A stretch of DNA of 64,000 bases from Lophium mytilinum (lineage: Eukaryota > Ascomycota > Dothideomycetes > Mytilinidiales > Mytilinidiaceae): positions 1,222,231 through 1,286,230 of the forward strand of contig MU004190.1 in the NCBI GenBank assembly GCA_010093605.1, given 5' to 3'. The notes beneath the pieces are model-generated. The model was not told where the DNA came from. It did no database searches and saw nothing but the letters and a program-made list of their open reading frames with translations. Every line of letters starts with the position of its first letter. Position 1 is the stretch's first letter. The position numbers and the translations under genes are program-made. Below, piece after piece: positions 41,084 to 57,900 of the stretch.

Positions 41084-41793
41084 CCTGAAAAGTTGCGGCA
41101 AGAGTTGAATGAAGTTTCATCAAGTTCGTTTCGTAGGTCGAGGGTTTGCAGCTAGACTATCTGGTAAATGATGGAGGCAAGATTGAAGGGATATTCGAGT
41201 AGTTTGTTTGATAAGGTCAGGGTTCGTTGCTGGAGCATGGGGAAAGTAGGTCTCTAGAATCGAAAGCAAGAGGTATTTATATGCCGCCTACTGACGAGGG
41301 AGCCAAGACAACGAGAAGGCGGGAGTCAAGGAGGCAAAACCTGAGGCTCAAGAGTCAAGCCGCACGTCGCACTCTCAGAACGTTCAACATCCTGCTGCAT
41401 CGAATCTATCATATAGCATGTCATGATCTCTCGTCCTACTACAGTCATTGCGCTCGAAGGCCTACGCTTCCCGGAGAGGGTGATTCAATACGTGAGCGCA
41501 AGTCGTAGAGTGAACCGCGCTCCGGAGGAGGACTCTTGACAGATACGAAGAAAGATTCACTTGCTACTTGAATGACTGTTGATGTCGCCGAAGACCAACC
41601 CCCCTCATTGAGTAAGCATCAACATGTCAAGAATTTGGGATATCGGGTTGATGCCTGAAAACTGACGTGAAATTCATGTATTCAGTACCTCAGTACCCCC
41701 ACCTTACTACAGCGATCCAGCTAGATGCGTATACGCTCACCTTCACTGCCATGCTACTACCTCAAGTACCGACCAGGACCTAGTTCCTCCGGC
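41084..41793. other. Intergenic between array and glucoamylase
   Basis: 710 bp: upstream region of array member 8 and 3' flank of the glucoamylase. A plus-strand open frame (41227-41508) has an Arg-rich, non-family composition and is not called. Confidence 0.5.
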
Positions 41794-43761
<1,968 letters not shown>

Positions 43762-43798
43762 GATTGAGAAATGGAATCGAGAGAGTATCTTAGAAAGT

Positions 43799-43812
43799 CA
43801 CCGAATTCGGTG
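43799..43812. promoter_or_regulatory. Perfect palindrome CACCGAATTCGGTG in the leader
   Basis: 14-bp perfect palindrome 38 bp upstream of the glucoamylase ATG. It contains CCG and CGG half-sites four bases apart, the kind of triplet bound by Zn2Cys6 regulators, but the position is downstream of the TATA box. Function unproven. Confidence 0.4.
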
Positions 43813-43882
43813 GAGTTGAGGAATTCAACGAAGCAAAGCTGCTCTGCTGAGCTTGACCAGAGTATGTGAGAACGCTTCACTC

Positions 43883-43890
43883 TTTAAATA
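43883..43890 (-). promoter_or_regulatory. TATA-like box of the glucoamylase gene
   Basis: TATTTAAA on the coding strand, about 125 bp upstream of the ATG, a normal distance for a strongly expressed, regulated fungal gene. Confidence 0.55.
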
Positions 43891-43911
43891 GAGTTGGACA
43901 ACTCAAAGATT

Positions 43912-43925
43912 GCGTTGGCCAACGC
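43912..43925. promoter_or_regulatory. Perfect palindrome GCGTTGGCCAACGC upstream of the TATA box
   Basis: 14-bp perfect palindrome about 22 bp upstream of the TATA-like box of the glucoamylase gene. Possible operator; no known factor assigned. Confidence 0.4.
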
Positions 43926-46900
43926 TCGCCGCGGCCCGACGTTCGTTCCCTGTATTGGGCTCCGTTGAAGCTCTTTAACTAGCACGTTGGTGTCGGAAGA
44001 TGAAGGTGAATTGCAGTGAGGTGATGCAAAGTCGAGTAGGTCCGAATCGGGGTGAAGCCTCATCGGGAAGGTTGAGCGTGTTTACAGGGTCGACGGCAAG
44101 TATAGTCTGCGGCATTTCCTCAATACTGGCTGCAACTCCTCAATATACACAGCGGAGGAAGGTTCGATCACGGACTAGCTAAGCAACAGTGATGTGAGAG
44201 GCTTGAAGACTATCAGCTGCTTAAGCAAACCCTAGTATCCGAGGCGTTGAACAACGCCCGTCTAGGCGCCTTTCCTGGTCTCGTTTGCGGGGTATGGATA
44301 TTAAATCAATGACCGCGGCATGGTTTATATTGAAGTTAGGGAAATATCCATGACATAAACGGCCAAAGGACCAAAACGAGCGATCGTCCCGATCGCGTGG
44401 AGTCCCCACAGCTGCAAGGCACGGGTCGCTTACCCATCGACAGTGCTTCCAGAAACCTTCCTATAGGGTAATGCTATTACCACCAATCGCAAGATAGAAA
44501 TATTCAAGCACCGAGTCGGTTGTTCAAGCGACGCGTAGCGTGTAGTATGGCCATCAAATTCGTCTTGAGGCCACGGAACTAGATTTTCAAGGTTAGAGAA
44601 AGTTGGCAGCAGCTGCTGCCTTGTAAGGTCCGGCATTCGGTGATTCGTAGACACTCCCTTGAATGGGTGCACTAGTAGTCAGGAAGATGAAGATGAAAAT
44701 TAGTTGTATGGCAATGGTGATTTCAAGTCTATACCGAGAAGTCTGAAGGGTGATCAGGCTTGGCTCCTCCAAGAGGATTCCTTCTCAAGCCCCAAAGAGT
44801 TGCGACCTTTTTCAGATGCATGATGAGATCTTGCTAAGGTTTAGACGTTGGCGAATGTGATATTTCCAATCACGTAATGTAAGAATTTAGAGAATAATAG
44901 ATATTAATTCTATATAGAAATCTAGCTAGTCTATATATATATTAGAGAGGCCTATATAGGCCTTAATTATACTAGATCTATATAGAAAGGTATTTCTATA
45001 GTAGATCTATATATTATATATATAATATCTAAATATTAACTATATATTAAGAATTCTATATTCTTCCCTTCTAGATCTAATTTACTATTAAATTATATTT
45101 ATAATAGTATATTACACTTACTACTTTATACTATATACTATTAGTATATTAGGCTATTAGCTTCTTTTAAAGCTTTAAAGCTTCTAGGGGTATATAATAC
45201 TATAAAAGGTATATTAGTAGGTAGTAATATTATAGTAATATACCTAAGAGGGGTTTAGAATTCTTTAGAGGCCTACTGCTATATTAGTAGAAGAGATAAT
45301 AAAAGTATTAGAATATTTAATAGCTTAATAATAAGAAAGAATTAGAAGAGATTATAAAGTATTTATAATAGAGGGAATTATAAAGTAATATAAATATTAG
45401 TATACTAGTACGCATTAGGTTCTAATGCGCAATTAGAGCTATAATAGCTAATAATAGGCTTATTAAAGATCTTATAAAGTCTCTTATAATATAGTAAAAA
45501 GCTTATAATCTTATATAGGTCTAAGAAGCTATTAGTATATTATAGAGTAGTAAGTAGTAATCTAGAAGTAATAGATTTAAGAATCTAGAGTATATATAAG
45601 GCTTTTTTAATACTCTTATACTCTTTTTTCTATACTTAACTTTCTTCTTTAAGGTTTAAGCTTCTCTTAGCTTTAAAAGTTTATTAAAGACTCTTATAGC
45701 TTCTCTTCTTATTACTATTATCTTTCTTTATTAATTTCTTTATTAGAACTCTCTCTCTCTTAGCTTCTAGGCTACTTCTTCTTACTCTAAGTTAGTGTTA
45801 TAATATTACTTAATACCTAGCTAGATTCTATAGCCTCTAGCTTACTCTATAGAAGAGGTAGAGATAATAAAGGTAATAATTCTTTAGACTCTAGCTATAG
45901 TTATAAGGTTCTACACTCTTATAAATACTTAGATATCTTAGCTTATAAAGCCTTATAGGCCTATAGTAAGTTTCTAATAATAGTTTAGCTCTTTCTTTTA
46001 ATAAAGCTAATAAGATCTAGTTACTATTATATTTATATTAATTATTAACCTTCTAATAGTCTAGAGGTTCTATAATCTATACTATATATAGCTAATAGCC
46101 TTTAATAACTCTATTCTACTTTCTTAAGCCTTCTAACACTACACTATAGCTTCTAATTATCTAAACTACACTAAATACCCCCTAAAGTTTAAAGGTAGTA
46201 GTAGAGCTTAAAGAAATATACTACTTTAAGGGTTTCTTAGTAATATTAGAAATAATAAACTAATTTTAAATAAGAACTATAGCTATACTTTATACTTTAT
46301 AGGGCTTCTTAAATAGTATTTAGGCTTAAGAGTAGATTATAGTAAGAATTCTAGAGCTTCTTCTACCTTTAGAGCCTATAACTACTACTTAAGAATATTC
46401 TTAGAAGGCTATTAGTTTAGTAAATATATTTAGGCTTATAATTTAAATAGTTTTTCTTTCTACTAAGGATTCTATATAGAATATTATTAGTAGAGTAGTA
46501 AGAGGACTTATTTATTCTAAGATAAGTTTAGCTTTACTTTTAGAGTATTTTAGAACTTAGCTAATACCTATTATAAAAGGGTAGACTCTAATAGCTTATT
46601 AAAAGACTACTAGAGCTTATATTTAATAAGGTTACTATAATATTACTAAGTTTATATCTTCTCTTTATAACTAAGAATCTCTTAAGAACCTAGCTAAAAA
46701 TATAGTATACTTAGCCTTAGCTATATAGCTACTAATAGAATTAATTTAAAGAAAGACTACTATACTACTATATAATCTAGATATTCTTTATACTTCTAAA
46801 TCTCTAATAGCTTAATATTACCTATAGGGCTCTAGTAGTACTTCTAGTTTAGAATCTAGCTTCTAGTAATTATCTATAGCTATATTAGGTTTAAAAAATA

Positions 46901-49153
46901 TAGCTACTTTAGGTTCTAGTACTTAAGGTCTAAGATAATACTCTCTAACCTCTTCTACTTAGCCTTTAACTTCTCTAACTTCTTTAACCTCTTATTATTC
47001 TTCTTTAGGTTCTCTATAGCGCTTTTAAGAGCCTACTCCTAATATACTATTAAGCTGCTACTTATTCTAGTTATCTATTAGTAATAATAATAACTCTACT
47101 AAAGAGACTCCTTTAAACTCTACTTAGTATTAGATAGGCTCTCTAAATACTATTCTCTAGAAGAATAGGGCTAGTAAGTATAGCTAAAATATATTAACTT
47201 AGAGCGCGCCTTTAAAATAGCCTTAGAAGAATAATAATAGCTATTCTAGTAGTAGTAGTAGCTATAAAAGTCCTAGTAGAAAAAGTTCTAGTAGTAGAAT
47301 AGCTACCTAGAAGAACTAAGAGTATATTAGCTTAGCTAGTATTAATAGAAAAGCATTAATTTTCCCTCCCCTTCTAGATATAAAAAGAGTTAAGTATAAT
47401 AGAAGTATAAGCTTAGCTTAGTTAATCTTTAATATAGATTCTTAAATTTATTATCTTTTTAATTCTCTAAAGATAAAATATAGCTAAATAAGTAATAATA
47501 AAGAATTAAACGCTTAAATCTAAATTAATAAAGAAAATCTAGGTAATAAATATATAGAGTTCTTCTAATACTCTATTAGCTTAGAATAGAAGTACTATTT
47601 AAGCTCTTTTATACTTTCTTCTATATAACTCTATATTAAGAGCTTAGGTAGGTTATATTATAGGTGTATTAAAATTACTATTTAAATCTAACTTATAATT
47701 ACTACTAGTATTCTTATTATCTTTAATATCTATTATACTAGTATTACTGCTAGAGAAGCTCTCTAATTAAATATTAGAGTTAGCATTTTTATCTAAGGAC
47801 TTATTATTTATGCACATTTTAGTATTCTTAGCTCTTAAGTTAATCCCTTTATTCTATAGCTCTGCAGTATTATTAGTTTAAATAATAGCATTACCTCTTA
47901 GCTATATAATAATAGTATCCCTATTATACTTATTATTATCTTAGTGCGCAGTATTAGGTAATTAAATAGTAGTATTTATACTCTTAGATATTCTATTACC
48001 CTCTTAAGCTATTTCTAATAGTTCCCTATTATTAGTATCTATAGCTAGCACTAATATATTATTAGGTTATCCTGCAGGTACTATATAATTACTAGTTCCC
48101 TATAGAATATTAAGCTTATCTTAACTTATCTCTAGCTTATATATATAAACTTTCTAATAGATATTTATAGTAGTCTTACCTATATCTTTATATTATATAA
48201 CTATAAAGCTAGTAACCTATACTAGTATAATAGTTAATTAACCCTTTTTAGGTTTCTTTTTCTTAGTAGCCTATTAGTCTCTCTTAAGAACTCTTTCTTT
48301 AAAATCTCTTAGTATTTAATATAGCTTTAGTTTAGGCAGTTTCTAAGCGTTTTTCTTTTTTTTCTAGAAGAGCTCCGCGCCCTTATGCTGCTATTTTAAT
48401 TAATACTTAGTAATCTTCTAATTCTATTTTACTTTAGAAATTATAGTAAACTTAGACTATAGCTTTCTATTAGCGTTATCTATATTTAATATATCTATAA
48501 TAGCGTTATTACTAGATTTAACTTCTTCTTAATATATAGCACGCTCTTTATTAGTATTATTAAAATTCTCTTAGTTTTAAAGTACTTAGTTATCTTCTAA
48601 TATATTATTAGAATATTCTAAGCTATATTTAGGGTCTTCTTAGTTCTAAAACTTTATATAAGTATTAATGCGTACATTTACTAACCTATTACTATAAATA
48701 AGGTTCTTTAATACTTAATTAGTAGGCGTTTAAAGTATATAGATACTAAAAGGATAAGTAGTAATAATTTTAAATAGACTAAACTATTTTACTCTAAATT
48801 TTCTCTTAACCTTATTTTAAAGAAGTATCTAGAAACTAATCTTCTATTAAGTAACTAAATACTTCTTAGATAGAGGTTATAGATTCTATAGATCTACTAT
48901 AATTACTTTCTTTAGTAGCTAATCTTCTATATTAGAAAAACCTAAAACTATAAAAGTTAGGGCTATTAGTACTTAGTAGCGAACGGCGTAAACTTCTAGT
49001 AAACTATGTAAATTACGCAACGTCTATATAAACTACTAGCGCAGGTAATATTACTATATAGACTAGTAGTAGTTTACCTATATACTATATAGCCTAATAA
49101 TACTTAATTATTATCTATTATTTTAAACTATTAATAATTTAGTTCTATAGTAT

Positions 49154-49392
49154 NNNNNNNNNNNNNNNNNNNNNNNNNNNNNNNNNNNNNNNNNNNNNNN
49201 NNNNNNNNNNNNNNNNNNNNNNNNNNNNNNNNNNNNNNNNNNNNNNNNNNNNNNNNNNNNNNNNNNNNNNNNNNNNNNNNNNNNNNNNNNNNNNNNNNNN
49301 NNNNNNNNNNNNNNNNNNNNNNNNNNNNNNNNNNNNNNNNNNNNNNNNNNNNNNNNNNNNNNNNNNNNNNNNNNNNNNNNNNNNNNNNNNNN
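49154..49392. other. Assembly gap, 239 N
   Basis: Run of N inside the repeat block, so sequence length and continuity here are not reliable. Confidence 1.
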
Positions 49393-50172
49393 ATATAACT
49401 ATTCTACTACTAATATAAGCTCTAGTAGTAGTTTCTTATATCTATATTATAGAATAGCCTCTAGTATTATAGCTATAACGCTACCGCCTCTATAGCTTCT
49501 TCTTTCTATTTACTTCTTCTATATTTCTTATTTCCCTCTATATTAGTACACTTTACTCCTTCTACCTATATTTTAGGTTACTGCTCCTCTATTTATAGTC
49601 TCTTCTATTATACTTCTAACCTTAAAAGTTAGAATACTATTATTTTATAACCTAGCCTATAGTATACTTATATACTAAAAGGTAATAAAAATATATACTC
49701 TCTATCTAGCGGGGTAGTTACAGGACCTAAAATATACTTAAAGAAATAGGCTAGAGTCTCTTTTAGAATATAAGAATATAGGGGGCACGCTATAATAATT
49801 ATAGATAATTTTATATAATTCTAAATAATCTTATATAGTACTATAAGAAGAGTTAGAGATATTAAAGTAGGGGTAGCTTTATTTTCCCTCTCTCTACTAC
49901 GTTATTATATAGTAGATAGTTATCTATTACTAGTATATATAAGGGCTAGGTTATTTCTATAATACTAGATTAAAGTATATCTAGTGCTAGCAATAGAGTA
50001 TATATTCTATCCGCCCGCTTATTTTCTAAAAAAAGTAGGGCTAGAAAAGTAGTAGTTAGAGTAGAGTTAAAAGCTAGTAGAAAATATAAATATATAGTTA
50101 TATATAGTAGTTAGAAAGATTAAGAGCTATATATATAAAAAATTATATTAGAACTAAGGCACTATTATATAA

Positions 50173-50314
50173 AGTAGAGCGGGAGGGATAGAGAAACTTA
50201 GTAGAAAAAAAATTCTATAGAGTAGAGTAGAAGAAATAGAGAAATCTAGTAGATAAAAAAGCTTATAGAGTAGAGTAGAAGGGATAGAGAAGCTTAATAG
50301 ATAATATAAGCTAG
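50173..50314. repeat. Three tandem 48-bp units inside the RIP block
   Basis: Units at 50173-50220, 50221-50268 and 50269-50314 share AGTAGAG, GATAGAGAAA/G and a TAGTAGA/TAATAGATA block. The purine-rich strand runs for over 100 bp. Confidence 0.75.
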
Positions 50315-51644
50315 TAATACTAGAGTATATTATCTTTATCTAATATAGCTCTATAGAACTATGCTAGTCTAACTACTAACCTAAATATTAGTACGCTATT
50401 AGCTTTCTATTATAGTAGATACTATTAGTAAGCTATACCCGCGCACTACCTCTTATTCTCTATATTTTAGCTTCTTAGATAAGTTTCTACTAGCTTTAGC
50501 CTTTACTATAATTTATTAGTATATATAATTTTAATACCTACTATATTTTAAATAGTTAGCCTTAAGTTAATCTCTACTATAACTCTTCTACCTTTTTAAC
50601 TTTTACTACCTTCTACTACTCTATAGTGTAGAGAAAGAAATGCGGGGTAGGCTTTTATACCTATAGAATAGAGGAGAATAGTTCTATTATATATGCAGGC
50701 AGGCGCTAGAAATTTAAGGCTTAGGCGTATATATTTTAACTAATAGTTACTATATACTTTTCTTTTAAGTATACTATTAGAATCTTATATAAGTACATCT
50801 TTATAGTAGTGCGCTATTATTACTAATAGTTATTTTTAATTAGCCTTAGGTTTAATCCCTTATATTATAGCTTAACGCGCTAGGTATTATAACTATAGAA
50901 TATCTCTAAATAGGTATTATAAGACTAGTAGTGTTTTTAAGCGTATATAGTTTAGAGGGTTTATATTAAAAGTAGGTAGATAAGTAGTTTCTAAGTTAAA
51001 GCTTAGAGTAGAAATAGGCTTTAAGATATAAGGTATATATATATACTATATATCTATTAAAAGTTAACTTAGTAGTAGTATAAGAGTATAGAAAATATAT
51101 AGAAAGTATATATAGGTAGACTTATATAGTTCTATTTAAGGCTACTTTCTACCTATATATGCGCTAGAAAATTAGTAATTTCTTAAGAAGGTACTTATTA
51201 TACTAAGTGTATACACCTTCTATATCTACTTTTAGGCGTCTCTTAGATAATATTAGAGGAGTAGAAGATAGTAGAGTTAGTATTCTTCTCTTTATCTTTT
51301 ACTATATAAGTATATATAATTTCTAAGGCCTTCTTAATACTAGTTTAAGCTATAATTAGGCCTATTTTAGCCTTATATAAGGCCGCCTCTACTACCTTTA
51401 AGCTATCTAGGTCTTCTATAGATAATACCTTCTTTATAGTATTTTCTTTATTCTAGTTAACTTTCTCTACCTAGTTTTTTCTATTATTAAAGTAGTATAT
51501 ATTTAATTTATCTTTATCTTCTATAAGGTCTATAGGCTCTAGTTTATTAGGTAGTACTTTATATTTATTCTTTAAGATTACACCTTAAGTCTCTTATTCT
51601 AATACTACTATTTCTAAGTTCTTCTTTTTAGCCTTAGCTATTAC

Positions 51645-51807
51645 TAAGGTCTCTAGTAATAATAGCACCTCTTATATACCTCTAGTCTTCTAGTATATTA
51701 AGGTCTATAGCTTATCTATAAAGATATAGGTCTCTAGTAATAATAGCGCCGCTTATATACTTCTAGTCTTCTAGAATATTAAGATCTATAGCTTAACTAT
51801 AAGAATA
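51645..51807. repeat. Tandem duplication of an 81-bp unit inside the RIP block
   Basis: Units at about 51645-51725 and 51726-51807 share GGTCTCTAGTAATAATAGC, CTTATATAC, CTCTAGTCTTCTAG and GTCTATAGCTTA. The differences are mostly transitions. Confidence 0.7.
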
Positions 51808-54800
51808 TACTTAGTATAAATTTAGACTTCTAGTTAGAGGTTATAGTTATCTTTCTTTCCTTTCTCTCTATATATAGCTATATAGTAGCTAATAGCCTTA
51901 CCTAAGGTAGTATAATTTAAGTAGAATAATATTAGGTTTATAAGGCTAACTTTAAATATAGAACTATCTTTAGAGTTAATAAAGTAGGCACGCATTAGTA
52001 AGAGGACTAAATGCGGGTTAGTAAATATATAATCTTCTTACGTATAGTAGTAGCGTATATTTTAGGTCTTAGTAGTAGTAAAAGATCTTTTTAATATCTA
52101 TATTAATAATTATAGATTAGAATATACTTAGTAGAGTAGGTATTAAAGTATAGCTTATATATATAATTAGTGCTGCGCTACTAGTAATATTAAGTATATT
52201 TATAGATATATTAACTTAGAGTCTATAGCCTTTATATAGCTATACTACTATACCTTCTTTACCTCTAGAGTATTTAAAGCTACTTTTATCTAGAACTACG
52301 GGTACTATAAGCTTCTTATACTAGTAAATAGTTAGTAGATATAGATAGGGAAGTAGTAGATAGACTTATATAGGCCTAATTCTTAATAAAGAAGCTCTTA
52401 GAGCTGTTTCTATAGGCCTTCTTTACTACCTCTAGTATAGTCTTTATCTCTAGCTTATTAGACTAGCCACCCTTTATATTATCTAATTTTTAACTTAGAA
52501 CTAGGTATAGTAAATACTTATATATAGACTAGATAAGTGTATTATATTTAACTTTAAAGTTAGTAATATCTTTCTAAGGGCGCTAGAGAAATATAGTAGC
52601 TTTCTTTAGGTTATTTCTACTATATATAGTATATAGCGCTTTAAAGTAGTCTATATAGCTATTAATATAGATAGTAATAGTAAGATCTACTAGTTTATTC
52701 TAGTAGACTACTATCTACTCTATTATAGTAGCGGGGTTATAGTAACTTAGGCTATTAAGCTATTAGTAATATAGTAAGAAAGAGTATAGTAAGGCTTATA
52801 TATAAGAGTAAGATTAAAGTTAAGTTTTACTTGCCGGCCTACTTAGTTATTAGTAGAGGAGGTAAAGGTCTTTACTAGCTATAATATAACGCGCGCCTGC
52901 TAGATAAAGTAGATTTATAGCCTTAGCTTAGGTAATAGATAATACTATATAGCCTAAGAAGTTAGATAGTTAAAGTAGACTTTATACTATTATAAGAGGG
53001 TAATAATCTCTAATTATAATTAATTATATTAAGCGTTAGAGGTAATAGAGTAGAAGCTATAGGCAACACCGGGCTCTATAAAGGGTGGTCTTCTAGTATT
53101 AGGGCCTAAAGGTAAAGAATAATATATACTACTTTAGAATTAGAGAAAGAATTTAGGTCTATTAAACGGGGTAGTAGGTCTACTAATAGAATACCTCTTA
53201 ATATTATTAGAAATATAGCCCCTAATATTAGCTACCCTAGGTATTACTTTAAATAGTTTATAGGGCGTAAATCTTAACTAGTATAACTAACTTATATATA
53301 CCTGCGCAGTATTTAAATAAGTAGTAGCCCTGCTTAATAAGAAGGGGTGTAATAAAATTAAGACAGGTAAGATAATATAAGTAGCGGGCTAACTCTAATT
53401 ATAAAAGGAAGATATATATAATCTCTAATTATAATTAATAATCTATAAAAGAGAAGAGTTAAGCGCATAGATAGTAAGAAAAATTAAATTGCTAGTAATT
53501 AACTTATATATTAATATTTTTAAAACCCTATTATACCTTATACTTAAATATAAATACTATTATAGAATAAACTACTATATTTAGGGGTCTAGACTAACTA
53601 TATATACCGCCTACTATATAACTTAAGTATACTTAAGAGAAGCCTTCTACCTACTATTCTCTATCTCTATATTATCTACCTCTATCTCTACTTTAGTATT
53701 ACCTATCTTACCTACCTCTATCTCTATATTCTTCTTCTCTATATTATCCGCATTAGGCTTAAATTCTAACTTAAATACTTTACTTATTTCTAAATTAGTT
53801 CTATAGTTAGTAAGTTCTATTATATATAGATTAACTAAGTACTAAAAGTCCTCTAGATTAAAAGGCTTTAGTAGGTTACAGTCTAACTATTATTTATAAT
53901 TAATAATATATTACATATAGATATTACTTAAAAGGTTTTAAAGTATTATTAACTAGTTAACTATATTTAGTTAGAGCAGGTCTAGACTAGTACACTTATC
54001 TATAAGGCTAGCAGATCTATAATCTATATATATTATAGTAGAAGATAATAGTTATAGGCTAAAGTATTTATTAGTATTTAGGTTTATATAGTAGACGCAA
54101 CTATATATATAGAAGAATTTTAAAAGGGTAAAGATTAGTATCTTACCTAGTAACGCGTGTATATAAGTATTATAGATAATAGAGTTTTAATAGTATTACC
54201 TAAATAGCTAGAAAAGGGATATTATATTAGTAGGTATCTATAGAAGAGAGGGTGCTTACTTACCTCTTTAAGTAGGCTAATACTTGCTAACTCTTCTAGA
54301 TAATTTATCTTAGTATTATATCTTATAGCGTAGGGCTATAAGAGAATTACATTCTAACTATATATAGATAGGTGTAGCTTTAATTAATAAAACGCTTATT
54401 CTATTAGCTTAGTATTATTAGCTAGGATATTATATAGCTTATAGGTATTAGTTTAATAGAGCTAAAATATAGAGTATTATTACTAATATACTTAAAGTTA
54501 TAGAGGTAGAAGATATTTCCCTTTTTAGATATATACGCTCTAGTAAAGGCGGAGGGTATCTTATAGTTTTAACCCGGTTTAGAGAGAGGTTTATCTATGT
54601 TTAACTAGACTAGAATAGGTAAGTATAGTTTAAGTATATTAAGGTCTATACCTTATACCTCTATCTTATAGTATTAACCTACTAGAAAGTAGTTTATAAT
54701 TTAACTATAGCCTAGAACCTCTAGTATAGATAATATACTTACTATAGGCGCTATTTAGAGTTAATTACTATAAAATATTAAGAAAAGAAAGTAATTAGGG

Positions 54801-54999
54801 GGTAGTAAGTTTAAGTAGCTAGTAAATTTAATTAGGCGGCTGTTATTAGTAAAGGGAAATAGGTAAAGATAGCAACATGTAATTTTAAAAAGTAAAGTAA
54901 GGTAGTGCTAGCGGGGTATACTAGCGTTACCTAGTATTATAGAAATTATATAGGAAAGTATATAGTTATTATCTTATATTAATTAGCCTAAAAATATAA

Positions 55000-57900
55000 T
55001 GCAATTAAATTTGCAGCACCTTAGAAATATAACCTAAGGAGGGCCCCTAGGGGCTACTTAAGGCCCTATAAATGTTTGCATGCAGTATTAAAGCTCTATA
55101 AGCTGTGCTGGCGGCGTTATAGTAGAATTATATATTGCAACCCCTATTATGCAGTATTCTTAATAATAATAACAATAATAATAATACTACTAATAACACT
55201 AATAATAACCCTAAAACTAAACCTACTAACTAAAGACTAAGTAGAATATCTACACTAATGTCTAAGTGCTTATTAAAGAAGCCTATAGTATATAGGACTC
55301 CCTATAGAATAAGCCTATATTCTCTAACCCTAAGATAAATAACGCCCTTAAGCACCTCTAGAACTTTACCGGGCGCGTACTAGCCAGCCTTTCAGGCACT
55401 ACGGAGGACCTATAATAAACGCCATAGAGGAAGATAATAAAGATAATAAAGGAAATGTAGAAGGGCGTATAGGCGCTGTCTGCATAAGAAACAACCTACG
55501 CAGTAGTAATAGCGGTAGAAAGAAATAGTAAGACTGCAGGAAATAGAAAGTATATAATATAGACTACCTATAAAATTACTATATATATTAAGGATAAGAA
55601 GAAATGCGCCGTAATAAATAAGGACTTAAATGCAACTATTACCTATAAGCTCTAAGCGGTAGAAGAGCCTAATATAATAAAGATCTATAGCGTTAGAAAG
55701 CTCTAGAGCGGAGACGTAAAGGCCTATATACTAGATGCAACTGCTAAGAAAGCCCTATTAAAGAAGAAGAAATAGATAAAGGTTCTAGGCAAAACAGTAT
55801 AAATCTAACTACCTAAGGTCCTCCTAGAGGTGCACGGAGTACCTAAAGAGATAGACCTAGAGGACCTAATGCTATAAAGTAGTATTATATAAGATAATAA
55901 GGTACTATACCTAGGCCTAGCTATATATAAGATTACGTGGAAGCACCTAAATTAGATCTAGGCTATTAGAAATAACTCTAAACGGCGCGCCTTATTAGCT
56001 ATAGTTACTATAGGCATGGAGGTAATAGTAAATAAGATTATAGATAGCGGGCTAGCATAGAATAGATATATACTAGAGGCTGTAAAGTATAAGGTAGGCT
56101 TTATAGCTACCTAATACTTTTAATGCCAGGGCTATAGGCACGTCGCTAGATACTATAAGAAGGAGGCGGTATACGCAGCGTGCGCAGGAGCTTATAATAT
56201 AAGATAATGCATGGAGGAGAGCATTAGAAAGTATACTAACTGTAAGAGAAGCTATCTATTATATAGTGCGGTGTGTACTATAAGGAAGAATACTTAACTA
56301 AAAGCTAATATAAAGAGGTAGGCAGTACTAACCTACTATAGGGCTAATAATAGCTCTAATAATAATACTAATAATACGCCGGGCATAGTAATATTCTAAT
56401 CTATAATAGAATTATAAGCTTTTAACGCGGTAAGTAGAAAGAGAAAGGCTACTAAGAATAGTAACGCACTAGACGGCAGCACCCTAAGAAGAGTAGGACG
56501 CCCCCCTATATCCGCTATATTCGCCGCGTATAAGAATCTAAAATAACTAAAGATAAATAGAGTGCTATAGTCTGCCTATACTACGCAGACTATCTAATTA
56601 ATGCATACTTCCTATTTAACGCAGCAGCCTAACTATAATAACCTATAGCCTTGCTATAATAGCCCGCAGCCTTTCTATAGAACCCCGCAGCCTATCTATA
56701 AAATGCTATACTACTCTTAGATAATAACCTACAGTAATAACGCCGGACTATTACAATTTAACGTAACTTAGGTGCCGTCTACCTAGAAAGAAGAGGTAGC
56801 AAGCTATTAGCTCTATACTAAGGCTAGCCGGGCTATAATAAATAACTCTAAAGACTCTATAGATACCTAATATTAGGGCAACCTAATATACTTACTATTA
56901 TATAGTATAATATTAATAAGAGCTAAGAGACCTAAAGGGAGTTTCTTAAGAAGGTAGAGGCGGCCTAGCTCTAGCTATTAGTGCTAGCTATATAAGAACT
57001 ATAGAAGAATACCTAGGAATACACCTTACTATGCATGAAATTATACTACCTACTGTATAGAGGAAGCCTAAAAGCTAGAATATATATATATATTAATAAG
57101 TGCCTAAACCTAGGCTAATAGACTATAGAGCACTACTTACTAGACCTTATTACTCTCTCTTTCTAGGCTGGAGGAGAGGATATTTAAATTTATAATATCT
57201 ATAACCTAAAGCTATATAGAATTATAGCTATGCTGCCCTCTATACTATATAAGAAGGTAGAGTATATACTTATAGGCGATATAAACCTATACTACCTATT
57301 CTAGAAAGGAATATAGATAATTAGTGTAGAAGAGTAAGCTAAGGAGCTTATTTACATTATAACGGAAGTAGGCCTAACCCTAGCTATAGAGAAGGGCATA
57401 GAAATATAGGCGAGAGAAATATAGTAGACTATAATTAACCTTATATTTATATCTAAATAGCTAATAGAATATATAACGTCCTGCATAGTTTAAAAGGAGT
57501 AGAACTATTACTTAGACTACTACTCTATATATATAGAATTTAATATTATACTACTACTAGTAACTAAATAGCCTCTACGCCGGCTATAGAAGAATATTAT
57601 ATAGAAGGATATATAGAAGCACCTTGCAGCCTAGCTAGTTAAGCTAGAAAACTAGAATAACCCCCTAGATAATAAAGAAGAAGAAGACTTAGATAACTTT
57701 ATATGCATTCTCTACTAACTTATTAAAATTACTATTAACGCTATAGTACTAATAGCACAGCCCTTATAGCACGCATTACTATTCTAGACTAAGAAGTGCT
57801 TAGAGGAGGTATATAAGACTAGGCGGGTGTATAGAATATAGCGCTTATTATACTTTATAGAGGACTAGATATTATACTAGGTCTAGTATAACTGTAAGAA

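Larger units (their letters stand above)
43762..44880. other. Glucoamylase upstream region up to the repeat block
   Basis: 1.1 kb. Contains a TATA-like box and two perfect 14-bp palindromes near the gene (listed separately). Small minus-strand frames at 44221-44409 and 44430-44672 are not convincing. Composition turns TA-rich at about 44880. Confidence 0.5.
44880..54999. mobile_element. RIP-mutated repeat block, left part (unidentified element relics)
   Basis: Ten kilobases of TA-rich sequence without an open frame of note on either strand. CTA, TAG, TATA words dominate and CpA/TpG is nearly absent, as expected after heavy RIP of transposon copies. Individual elements cannot be identified by eye. 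An assembly gap lies at 49154-49392. Short tandem repeats at 50173-50314 and 51645-51807 are listed separately. Confidence 0.8.

Noticed and set aside
44221-44672. Two short minus-strand frames between the glucoamylase and the repeat block
   Set aside because: No motif, no splice partner, adjacent to repeat DNA.
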